A DNA stretch of 22,811 nucleotides from Planctomycetaceae bacterium (GTDB lineage Bacteria > Planctomycetota > Planctomycetia > Pirellulales > Pirellulaceae): positions 4,514 to 27,324 of the forward strand of contig DNWZ01000003.1 of the NCBI GenBank assembly GCA_003506095.1. The letters are read 5' to 3'. Positions within the stretch are counted from its first letter, which is position 1. Every line of letters starts with the position of its first letter. A program made the translations under genes and the position numbers. The notes beneath the pieces were generated by a model. The model was not told where the DNA came from, did not search any database, and saw only the letters and a program-made list of their open reading frames with translations. This document shows, piece after piece, positions 15,314 to 22,811 of the stretch.

Positions 15314-16840
15314 CTAGGAACGCTCTATCGGCAGCCCGATACTTGTTGCGGACAGCCTTGACTTGCGAAACGACGATACGGCAACGCTCAGCCAAACGCC
15401 GAAACAAATGATGGCCAGCAGAGCGGCAACAGGGCGATTAACCAATGCCAGTGGCGAACCACCGCTGCCGGCCAGCGTCTGCACAAAACGCTCTTCCAGT
15501 GGACCGCCGAGGATCATGCCAAGAACCATTGCGCCGATCGAAATCTTATAGCGTTCACAGACCAATCCGATCAGGCCAAACGCTGCCATCAGTGCGACAT
15601 CAAACAAACTGCCGCTGGCGGCGAATGAACCGACGATGCATAGAAGCAGGATGATCGGCAGCAAGACACTGCGCGGGATTCTCATTACCCAGCCGCCGGC
15701 GCGAATGGCGAGCAACCCGATCGGCAACATGACCAAGTTAGCGAGAATAAACACAATGTACAGACTGAATACCAAGACCCCTTGAGCCTCAAAAATTTCT
15801 GGCCCAGGTTTGAGGTTTTTCATGTACAAAACTCCGATAACGATCGCAGTGACCGAATCGCCAGGTATTCCGAAAACGAGTGCCGGAATCCATGCCCCGG
15901 CCAGCGATGCCGAGTTCGCCGCGCACGCATCGGCGATGCATTCGGTTGAGCCATTGCCATAGTTTTCGGGTTGTTTGCTGCGACGTTTTGAAACGGCACC
16001 CGAGACCCACGATGCGATGTCCGCCCCTGCGCCCGGAAGGATCCCGACCAGTGCCCCAATGGTGCTCGATCGGAGCCACGCCCTGAATCGTCGGGAAAAC
16101 AATTGAATTGCAGGCGGAAGAATGGCACCGGATGCTTCGGTCGGCTGTGGCTCGCCCCCGTTCAAACGCCCTGCTGCGCCGCGCAGGACTTCGGAAAGGC
16201 CAAACAAACCGATCATTGCCGGGATAAAATTGATGCCTTGAAACAGTTCTGGTTGACCAAAGGTGAATCTTGCTTGGCTGTGAACCGCACTGAGTCCAAC
16301 GGTCGAAAACATCATGCCGATCAGCAACCCCAACAATGACCTTGGAATTGACGAACCGCCAACAATCACCGCACAGGAAAGGCCCATCAGGTAAAGCCAG
16401 AAGTATTCGGACACGCTGAACCACCCTGCCATTTTCGCCAACTGGTTTCCCAGCAGCATTAAAACCACAGCCCCGAACAATCCGCCGGTCACGCTAAACC
16501 AAAGCATCACGCCAAGCGTCGTGCGTGCCTCGCCACGGCGACTGAGTGCATACGCGTCATCCGCATATGCGGCCGACGCGGGCGTGCCGGGCATGCGAAC
16601 AAGTGTCGTGGGAATATCACCCGCAAAGATCGCGCACGCCACCATCGTGACAATCCCAGCCAACGCAGGCAAAGGGTCCAACCAGAACGTCAGCGGCACG
16701 AATAAAGCGACACCCATGGTCGCGGAAAGTCCAGGCATCGCGCCGATGAAAATACCATAGATCGCTGAACCAATAACAACACACCAAACCATCGGGTCCA
16801 GAAGCGTTTGCTGGGCGGCTTGCAAAATCATTTCTGTCAT
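15314..16840 (-). CDS. tctA: Tripartite tricarboxylate transporter, large permease subunit TctA
   Basis: A 508-residue permease with about a dozen membrane helices, the transport channel of a TTT (TctABC) system that imports citrate or related carboxylates with a cation gradient. The family's repeated signature is present twice: GIFIGAMPGLSATMGVALFV early in the protein (about residues 28-47) and GALVGILPGAGADIASWVSG in the second half. GDIPTTLVRMPGTPASAAYA (about 73-92) and IPALVFGIPGDSVTAIVIG are further TctA motifs. The ATG at 16840 lies four bases after the stop of the TctC-TctB gene, and its GGAG ribosome site sits inside that gene's last codons, so the two are translationally linked. 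Confidence 0.95.
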   Translation of the reverse strand: MTEMILQAAQQTLLDPMVWCVVIGSAIYGIFIGAMPGLSATMGVALFVPLTFWLDPLPALAGIVTMVACAIFAGDIPTTLVRMPGTPASAAYADDAYALSRRGEARTTLGVMLWFSVTGGLFGAVVLMLLGNQLAKMAGWFSVSEYFWLYLMGLSCAVIVGGSSIPRSLLGLLIGMMFSTVGLSAVHSQARFTFGQPELFQGINFIPAMIGLFGLSEVLRGAAGRLNGGEPQPTEASGAILPPAIQLFSRRFRAWLRSSTIGALVGILPGAGADIASWVSGAVSKRRSKQPENYGNGSTECIADACAANSASLAGAWIPALVFGIPGDSVTAIVIGVLYMKNLKPGPEIFEAQGVLVFSLYIVFILANLVMLPIGLLAIRAGGWVMRIPRSVLLPIILLLCIVGSFAASGSLFDVALMAAFGLIGLVCERYKISIGAMVLGMILGGPLEERFVQTLAGSGGSPLALVNRPVAALLAIICFGVWLSVAVSSFRKSRLSATSIGLPIERS

Positions 16841-16844
16841 CAGT

Positions 16845-18254
16845 TCACCACTCCAAAAAGCCCCGTGGCAACGGAACACGCAACAGAATGGCAAAGACTT
16901 GATAGGTAACCACCGAGGCGGTAATGGCAACGACCATGGCCGTGACACGTGGGACCCTGAACAGCACCAACAACCCACCCAAGATGAGTATCGCCGACAA
17001 AATAAATCCTAACGGCTCAGATACAAACCAATAGAACACGAGTGCGAATAATACGCCTAAAGAACGACCGGGAAAAAAGGGTTCTTCGCCAGCAGTATCC
17101 TGACGATTTTCCATACCGTGGTCATGATAATCTGACAAAACTTCACGTGCGACAAGACAAGAAACGATTGCAATTCCAACAGCAATCATGATTGGAAACA
17201 TCATCGGTCCGAATTGTTCACCGCTGACCGATTGGAATGCCGGTTGTGTTAAAATATTGCCAAACAATTCGTCTTGCCGCTCAAGTGTTTCAGCGAACTG
17301 TCCAGCGTTTTCTAACGACATATCGAAACCCGATGACGCCATAAACGATTGGAATGTTTCGCCCCGAGTGATCTTATCAATCGCACCACCCAAGAGGTCG
17401 ATCCGTTCTTTGGGAGTGTCGGACGGGGCGGCAAGACCGCGCCATCCCGCGATTGACCATCGATGCCCCTGCTCGATAAACGTCGGCACTTTTTCGAAAC
17501 CTCGGATGCGACTGTCGGCCATAACGCCCAAACATCGCACTTGCCCGCCGGCAACTACCGCGTCGGCTTCGGGCAGTGAGCAGCAAATAAAGTCGACACC
17601 GCCAGCGAGCAGTTCTTGAATCGATGGCCCTGCGCCATTGATTGAAATCCAGGTCGCGTCATCGGCGGCCAGCGATTGAGAATCGAGCCAACCTGCGACG
17701 GCGATATGCCAAATGCCGCCGTAAGCAGTGCCGCTGGCTTTCAACCTTTTCGGAGCATCGGCAATCGCGTCTCGCAGGTCATCAAGCGATTGATACTGCG
17801 AGTCGCCACGCACAAATAAGGCCGCGGCGTCTCGGTTGAGCAGTTGCAACGGCGCAAAGTCGCGGTGCGTCAGATTCGTCAACCCGCGCCAATGCAACAT
17901 GCTGAGCTCGACCGTGATCATCGACAGCGTGTATCCGTCGCCGCGGGCCTGGGCCCCACGTGTGTGCCCGGTCACTCCGCCGCCACCTGTGGCATTGATC
18001 ACATTGACGGGGACACCGAGCTCGGCTTCCAATTCCACCGCCATCTGCCGAGCGACGCGGTCGGTCCCGCCACCGGCAGACCATGGGCAAATGATCGCAA
18101 TCGGTCGACTGGGAAAATCCGTTGAACGCGTGCAGCCGAGGCTAAGCACGATCACGCAAGTGATTGAAATCCAGCAGCCAAAGTTCAACGACACATGACT
18201 GCGGCCGCGATATCGTTGGCGAGGGGAGAAATGATGAAAAGAATTCGCATCCAT
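16845..18254 (-). CDS. TctC-TctB fusion: lipoprotein substrate-binding domain joined to small permease subunit
   Basis: A single 469-residue frame contains two TTT subunits. The N-terminus has a lipoprotein signal ending VIVLSLGC (Cys41, numbered from the ATG at 18254). Residues about 46-334 are the TctC/Bug periplasmic binding fold, beginning PSRPIAIICPWSAGGGTDRV, with GGGVTGHTRGAQARGDGYTL and a GGVDFICCSLPEA region. Residues about 346-469 are TctB: GPMMFPIMIAVG opens the first of four helices, then SEPLGFILSAILIL, ending VPLPRGFLEW as TctB proteins do. TctC is normally a free periplasmic protein and TctB a separate gene. A GTG at 18272 would add six residues, and a GTG at 18194 would shorten the signal; no ribosome site decides. 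tctA follows after four bases. Confidence 0.9.
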   Translation of the reverse strand: MDANSFHHFSPRQRYRGRSHVSLNFGCWISITCVIVLSLGCTRSTDFPSRPIAIICPWSAGGGTDRVARQMAVELEAELGVPVNVINATGGGGVTGHTRGAQARGDGYTLSMITVELSMLHWRGLTNLTHRDFAPLQLLNRDAAALFVRGDSQYQSLDDLRDAIADAPKRLKASGTAYGGIWHIAVAGWLDSQSLAADDATWISINGAGPSIQELLAGGVDFICCSLPEADAVVAGGQVRCLGVMADSRIRGFEKVPTFIEQGHRWSIAGWRGLAAPSDTPKERIDLLGGAIDKITRGETFQSFMASSGFDMSLENAGQFAETLERQDELFGNILTQPAFQSVSGEQFGPMMFPIMIAVGIAIVSCLVAREVLSDYHDHGMENRQDTAGEEPFFPGRSLGVLFALVFYWFVSEPLGFILSAILILGGLLVLFRVPRVTAMVVAITASVVTYQVFAILLRVPLPRGFLEW

Positions 18255-18318
18255 GGGGTTGGATCGTCTCACACTTGAGCGTCCACGCCAACCAGAGGAA
18301 CTGCTCCACCGCCAAAAA

Positions 18319-19317
18319 TCAATTCGTCGCTAGCGAACAGTTGAAACCGAGCCGGCGGCAACACTGCACAGCGGCATTGAACGGCAACCATTCCAACATC
18401 GGTTCAAGTACCGTCTTTAAAAAAGTACAATCGCCGACCGGCGACATCCAGATTCGTTTGCGGCTGATGTACGACGGGGTTTGCACCTTTGAAAAGCCCG
18501 CGCCGATCAGCAACTCGCAGACTTCGCCCAACGTGTATTCCTTCAAGTGAAAACCAATCGCTTCGGTACGCGCGGGCTTAAACACACACGTCACATCACT
18601 CGGCCGCATGTGCCAATTGGGTGTGATCGTCAACAGTTTGCCCCCGGGAGCCAACAGCGAACGGATTCGCACCAAGTAGTCCGATATTTCGTCAACAGGA
18701 ATGTGTTCAAACACATCATTCCAATAAACCAAGCTATAACGACCACGATGATTTGTCAGATCGACGTTACGGAAATCGCCCAATAACAATCCGTCATGAG
18801 CTCGCGTGGGAAGCTGTTGACGTGCCGATTGCAGCAATTGCGGTGCGACTTCTAAACCGGCCACTCGATAACCAGCTTCGCTTGCGGCACGCAATAACAA
18901 ACCCGATCCAAACCCAACTTCAAAGATTCCGTCTCCAGCACCTTTCTTACGCTGACCAGACAAAATCTCTAAAACCAAACGAATGTAGCGGGCATCCATC
19001 CCCATTGACAACATCCCCGAATCACCGCATCGCACGGTCATTTCATCCAGGATTTTGCAAACGGTTTGGTAAGCATGACGTGTCATTTCGCCACGCTGGT
19101 CAGAGTTCTTTGGCGAATCGCTGATCGCCGCAGCAAACAAAAGCTCTTGTTCGAAATGCAGCTTCGCCAACTGGTCGTCACTGTAATCCGACAGGCTGAC
19201 CCTTTGTCCATCAAAAAGAACAATGGTCGAACTGTCTTTCGGTGCGGTACGCGTAACAATAGAAATTGGCGTGTCGCCGAAGGACTGCCCCGCCGCTGGG
19301 GAAAACACGTCGATCAT
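18319..19317 (-). CDS. SAM-dependent class I methyltransferase
   Basis: A 332-residue cytosolic protein. Residues 130-160 hold the SAM-binding site: IFEVGFGSGLLLRAASEAGY (motif I with the G-x-G-x-G turn), then VAGLEVAP, whose Glu should bind the ribose. DVFEHIPVDE follows where class I enzymes carry the post-II motif, then APGGKLLTITPN. This is the Methyltransf_11/25/UbiE-like pattern for small-molecule or glycan acceptors. The first 100 residues are an N-terminal extension with no known domain, and the last 70 are also unassigned. ATG at 19317 is chosen; a TTG at 19335 in frame would add six residues. It is followed by the TTT genes on the same strand after 64 bp, but no functional link is evident. 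Confidence 0.85.
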   Translation of the reverse strand: MIDVFSPAAGQSFGDTPISIVTRTAPKDSSTIVLFDGQRVSLSDYSDDQLAKLHFEQELLFAAAISDSPKNSDQRGEMTRHAYQTVCKILDEMTVRCGDSGMLSMGMDARYIRLVLEILSGQRKKGAGDGIFEVGFGSGLLLRAASEAGYRVAGLEVAPQLLQSARQQLPTRAHDGLLLGDFRNVDLTNHRGRYSLVYWNDVFEHIPVDEISDYLVRIRSLLAPGGKLLTITPNWHMRPSDVTCVFKPARTEAIGFHLKEYTLGEVCELLIGAGFSKVQTPSYISRKRIWMSPVGDCTFLKTVLEPMLEWLPFNAAVQCCRRLGFNCSLATN

Positions 19318-19348
19318 TCTGCTGCTTTTTCTCAAATTACGATGGTTT

Positions 19349-19540
19349 TTAGCCGTGTATCCGTAACGGTTGACCCGCGACAGTTTCGCGTTTTAAAACC
19401 GTAGCTTGCTGAAAACCCAGTTTCCGATGCAATGTCCAGTGAGTGGTGAAATAGTTGACCGCCAGAGAGTAATCTTCGCTGTAAACCTCATTATCGAAGT
19501 AACCGGACCAATCGGCGCCAAGATTTCTTCCTCGCCGCAA
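19349..19540 (-). CDS. Small open frame of unknown function, possible C-terminal fragment
   Basis: Sixty-three codons from TTG at 19540 to TAA at 19349, with a stop just upstream of the TTG. The peptide includes NYFTTHWTLHRKLGF and ends GQPLRIHG. Codon choice is not obviously random, and the LHRKLGF segment is faintly like the end of a GNAT acetyltransferase, but there is no acetyl-CoA motif. It may be the tail of a decayed gene upstream of the methyltransferase, or chance. Nothing else was found in the 352-bp gap 19318-19669. Confidence 0.25.
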   Translation of the reverse strand: MRRGRNLGADWSGYFDNEVYSEDYSLAVNYFTTHWTLHRKLGFQQATVLKRETVAGQPLRIHG

Positions 19541-19669
19541 GGGCTATGCAACCGCTCGCTTGGATTACAATATTCGTCAAACCGGTAAGACTATGGCCGC
19601 TTAGCGCCGGGGCCATCGAACAAACCGCTCGCTTCTCAAGTTTTCCCCACCTGTAACCTCTTCCTTGCA

Positions 19670-22600
19670 ATGTCAAACCGTATTGCTGACACGGTCTCTG
19701 CTGTCCTGATCCTGATGGTAAGCATGACGACCGGCCCGATCGTTTTTGCACAAGTCTTTTCGACAGCTGAGCAAGCCGCAACGGACCCGGATTTTCTTGT
19801 CCAAGGCGAATACGCAGGCAACGCCAAAGCGATGCAGGTGATCGCACGCGGCGACGGCGACTTTGAGATCGTCGTTTACGAAGGTGGGTTGCCGGGTGCC
19901 GGTTGGGACAAACAACCGCCACGACGAGTCGACGGAGATGCAGACGTCGTTGCACAATTGGTCGACTCGATGGGCCTTGAAAGGGTCGAACGCAAAAGCC
20001 CGACGCTTGGCGCAGCGCCGCCAGCGGGCGCGGTCGTGTTGTTCGACGGCAGCGAAGAATCGCTACGAACCCACTGGCAAGACGGTGCAAAACGAACGAA
20101 CGATGGTTTGCTGATGCAAGGCGTCACGACTCGTCAATCGTTCGGCGATTATCGGCTTCACTTGGAATTTCAAACTCCTTATATGCCCAAGGCGACTGGC
20201 CAAGGTCGTGGCAACAGCGGTGTCTACCATCAAGGGCGATATGAGACTCAGGTGCTCGATTCGTTCGGCTTGGAAGGGAAGAACAATGAGACAGGCGGTA
20301 TTTATACGATCAGCGATCCGTCGATGAATCTCTGCCTGCCGCCACTCGCTTGGCAGACCTATGATGTCGAGTTCACTGCGGCGAAGTTTGATCCCAACGG
20401 CCAAAAACTTTCGCCAGCTCGATTAACCGTCCGGCTCAATGGTGTTGTCGTGCAAAGCAATGTTGCCGTGCCACGACCAACAACGGCGGCGATTCGACCT
20501 GAAACACCGGAACCGGGACCACTGCATTTACAAGATCACGGTAACCCCGTTCGTTTTCGTAATATTTGGCTCGTGCCACGCGACATCGAGCGAGAATCGC
20601 GAAGACCTATCGTCGCTGGCTTCGAGCGTTTTTTTGCCGCAGTCGGTGACGCATCAACCACAGCAGGAACCGTGCTAGCGGATTCGCTCGGTTGCGCCGC
20701 GTGTCATTATGATTCACGCTCGGAAACGAACGCTTTAAGTCTCTTCGGTCCCGATTTATCAGACGTCGCCGGTCGTGTGCGGCACGAATACTTGATCGAT
20801 TTGATCGCCTCGCCCCATTCAGCTAAACCGGGCACAGTGATGCCTGACTTGTGGGCTGGTAAGAGCCAAGACGAGCGACGCCAATCGGCCAACGCGATCG
20901 CGCAATTCTTAGTATCCGATCGGCCGGCGCCGCTGGAGTCGGTTGGCGACCAACCGTCAGTCGATAGAGGTCAAAATCTTTATCATCAAATCGGTTGCGT
21001 CGCATGCCATGCACCCTTTCGTCGACCCGACGGACAACCGATCGACCAAGCGGATGCAGTGCCCGGCAGTGTGCCGCTGGGTAATTTATCGGCAAAATAC
21101 ACACTGGAATCTTTGACTAAGTTTTTGACCGACCCGTTAGCCGTGCGAGCACACGGACGCATGCCAAAGCTTGCTTCCGATGCATCCGAAGCACGCGACT
21201 TGGCAACTTACCTGTTAAAAGATTTGGTGGTTGTGAAGTCGAAAGAAACGCTGCGCCGACGCGTGTATCAGGGCACTTGGGATCGATTGCCCGACTTCGA
21301 ATCGTTGACCGCAGTGGCCGATTCGCGTGTAAACGAAATCGAAATCAATTCGATCGAGTTTAAGGAAAACTTTGGTGTTGTGTTCGATGGCTTTCTCGAC
21401 ATTCCCGCAAAGGGCCAATACCGGTTTCGCCTGGCCAGCGACGATGGCGCTCGGATCATCGTAAATGGAAAAACTGTCGTCGATCATGACGGAATTCATC
21501 CTGCGACTGAGAAAGCGGGTAATGTCCAGCTAGACAAGGGCGTAGTGCCTGTTCGCATTGAGTATTTCGAAGGAGGTGGCCAAGAGGAATTACGTGCGAG
21601 CGTTGACACGCCGTTTTCAGGAACCGTGGCTCTGTCAGCGCTGGTAAGCACCGAAGCGACTGGTCGGCAACCGATTTCGCTGGTCGAAAACCGATTCAAA
21701 GCTGAACCGTCACTGATTGACGCGGGAAGGCAATTGTTCGTTTCGGTCGGCTGTGCACAGTGTCACCAAACGGCCGGTGGCCGCGACCTGCGATGGGATA
21801 AAGGTGCGGGCGAATTGGCGATGCTGAGCAGCGGGCGAGGTTGCTTGTCGCCCGAACCATCGAAGGAAAAACCAGCGTCGGCCGATCGCAGTGTCCCCAA
21901 TTACTCGCTGACCGATACACAACGTCAATCGCTCGATAGCGTGGTGGGATCTGGTCAACAGAAACTCGCGACTGAAGATGCGATTCACCAGCGCTTGCTC
22001 ACGCTGAACTGCTATGCCTGCCATGTACGCAATGCTGCTGGCGGACCAGAATCACCACGCCGCGATTACTTCGAAACGACAACTCCCGAAATGGGTGACG
22101 AAGGACGCCTGCCACCGATTTTGACCGGTGTGGGCGACAAGTTAAATGATGCTTACCTTGTAAAAGTATTGGACCAAGGTGCGAATCAGCGGCCTTATAT
22201 GAAAACGCGGATGCCAGCTTTCGGCGCTGACGCAACCGGCGACTTGTCAAAATGGTTGATGGATGTCGATCGACGTGATCTTGAGCCAGCGATCGCGAGC
22301 ACCGATGCGTCTGTTGATCAGTCTGCATTGCAGCACCAACAATTAACCGATGGCCGAACCTTGGCCGGTAATGACGGTTTGGCATGCATCAAATGCCATA
22401 CGTTTGGCGGAGTCGGATTGGCGGGGATTCAAGCGATTGATGCGTTGCTGATGCCCCAGCGGTTACGCGAAGATTGGTTCCATCGCTACTTGATGGATCC
22501 GCAAAAGTACCGGCCGGGTACAAGAATGCCAGCGAGTTTTCCGGATGGCAAATCTGTGGTCACCAAAATTGCCGATGGACGACCACGCGACCAAGCCGCG

Positions 22601-22811
22601 GCGCTGTGGGCATATTTTTCTCAGGGCAAAGATGCAAAGACGCCGATCGGCCTTTATCCCAACGCGATCGAGTTGCGTGCCACCGCGCGACCGGTGATTT
22701 ATCGCAACTTCCTGACCGGCCTGTCGCCTCGCGGAATCGGTGTCGGTTACCCCGAAGGCGTCAACATCGGCTGGGATTCGCAGCGGATGATGTTGGCCAA
22801 GATCTGGAAGA
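19670..22811 (+). CDS. Secreted DUF1080 / multihaem cytochrome c / PA14 protein, N-terminal 1047 codons (runs off right edge)
   Basis: From ATG 19670 the frame is open to the window end. Residues 1-27 form a signal peptide (hydrophobic VSAVLILMVSMTTG, cleavage near VFA-Q). An unassigned beta-rich part follows, then DUF1080 (3-keto-disaccharide hydrolase, LamG-like fold) at about 122-304, with VVLFDG, RGNSGVYHQG, YETQVLDSFG, WQTYDVEF and PLHLQDHGNPVRFRNIWL. Five haem c sites are visible: CAACH 342, CVACH 443, CAQCH 695, CYACH 781 and CIKCH 906. Likely Met ligands are in VMPDLW, RMPKL, RMPAFG and RMPASF; haem 3 has no obvious MP partner. A PA14 domain occupies about 532-645 (IPAKGQYRFRLASDDGARII), between haems 2 and 3. 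The protein should act outside the cytoplasm, coupling carbohydrate binding or processing to electron transfer. No clear ribosome site precedes the ATG. Confidence 0.92.
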   Translation, partial: MSNRIADTVSAVLILMVSMTTGPIVFAQVFSTAEQAATDPDFLVQGEYAGNAKAMQVIARGDGDFEIVVYEGGLPGAGWDKQPPRRVDGDADVVAQLVDSMGLERVERKSPTLGAAPPAGAVVLFDGSEESLRTHWQDGAKRTNDGLLMQGVTTRQSFGDYRLHLEFQTPYMPKATGQGRGNSGVYHQGRYETQVLDSFGLEGKNNETGGIYTISDPSMNLCLPPLAWQTYDVEFTAAKFDPNGQKLSPARLTVRLNGVVVQSNVAVPRPTTAAIRPETPEPGPLHLQDHGNPVRFRNIWLVPRDIERESRRPIVAGFERFFAAVGDASTTAGTVLADSLGCAACHYDSRSETNALSLFGPDLSDVAGRVRHEYLIDLIASPHSAKPGTVMPDLWAGKSQDERRQSANAIAQFLVSDRPAPLESVGDQPSVDRGQNLYHQIGCVACHAPFRRPDGQPIDQADAVPGSVPLGNLSAKYTLESLTKFLTDPLAVRAHGRMPKLASDASEARDLATYLLKDLVVVKSKETLRRRVYQGTWDRLPDFESLTAVADSRVNEIEINSIEFKENFGVVFDGFLDIPAKGQYRFRLASDDGARIIVNGKTVVDHDGIHPATEKAGNVQLDKGVVPVRIEYFEGGGQEELRASVDTPFSGTVALSALVSTEATGRQPISLVENRFKAEPSLIDAGRQLFVSVGCAQCHQTAGGRDLRWDKGAGELAMLSSGRGCLSPEPSKEKPASADRSVPNYSLTDTQRQSLDSVVGSGQQKLATEDAIHQRLLTLNCYACHVRNAAGGPESPRRDYFETTTPEMGDEGRLPPILTGVGDKLNDAYLVKVLDQGANQRPYMKTRMPAFGADATGDLSKWLMDVDRRDLEPAIASTDASVDQSALQHQQLTDGRTLAGNDGLACIKCHTFGGVGLAGIQAIDALLMPQRLREDWFHRYLMDPQKYRPGTRMPASFPDGKSVVTKIADGRPRDQAAALWAYFSQGKDAKTPIGLYPNAIELRATARPVIYRNFLTGLSPRGIGVGYPEGVNIGWDSQRMMLAKIWK

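Noticed and set aside
19491..20090. Minus-strand frame of 199 codons at the start of the cytochrome/DUF1080 gene
   Set aside because: It is antisense to the signal peptide and DUF1080 start, which are clearly coding on the plus strand, and its composition is Arg-rich as in other shadows.

Overview
The window looks like the chromosome of a planctomycete, most likely Pirellulaceae (Rhodopirellula-like). The basis is the gene families: a giant secreted DUF1080 / cytochrome c / PA14 protein, DUF4058 proteins, a REP-associated transposase of the long planctomycete type and a His-rich COX3. Several genes also lack a clear Shine-Dalgarno and some start with TTG or GTG. The assignment is inference from gene content; there is no rRNA or tRNA in the window.

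Layout. Positions 1-1740 are an accessory, decaying area. It holds the N-terminus of a ParD-like antitoxin with its own promoter (1-181), the remnant of one DUF4058 gene split by a 170-bp hairpin-rich MITE flanked by TA (191-488), a second DUF4058 gene broken by one in-frame TAA (734-1531), and a fragment of an upstream gene that ends in an ATGA overlap. A prepilin peptidase (+) and an iron-containing alcohol dehydrogenase (-) follow, overlapping tail to tail by 59 bp. Type IIA topoisomerase genes (parE-like 4228-6141 and parC-like 9085-11553, both -) are separated by 2.9 kb of opposite-strand DNA. That DNA carries a GT-A-like glycosyltransferase and a RAYT transposase, which is bracketed by five direct GGTGCCACC repeats upstream and degenerate inverted copies downstream.

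The second half carries COX3 and COX4 of a haem-copper oxidase (-), an exported isoaspartyl methyltransferase with a C-terminal beta-sandwich (+), a tripartite tricarboxylate transporter in which TctC and TctB are one polypeptide directly upstream of TctA (-), and a SAM methyltransferase (-). Last is the first 1047 codons of a secreted protein with DUF1080, five CXXCH haem sites and a PA14 domain, running off the right edge (+).

Functional picture: the oxidase subunits and the pentahaem protein belong to respiration and extracytoplasmic electron transfer or glycan processing, and the TTT genes to carboxylate uptake. The parE/parC pair provides decatenation. The RAYT/REP block, the MITE and the DUF4058 ruins show where the chromosome is being rearranged.
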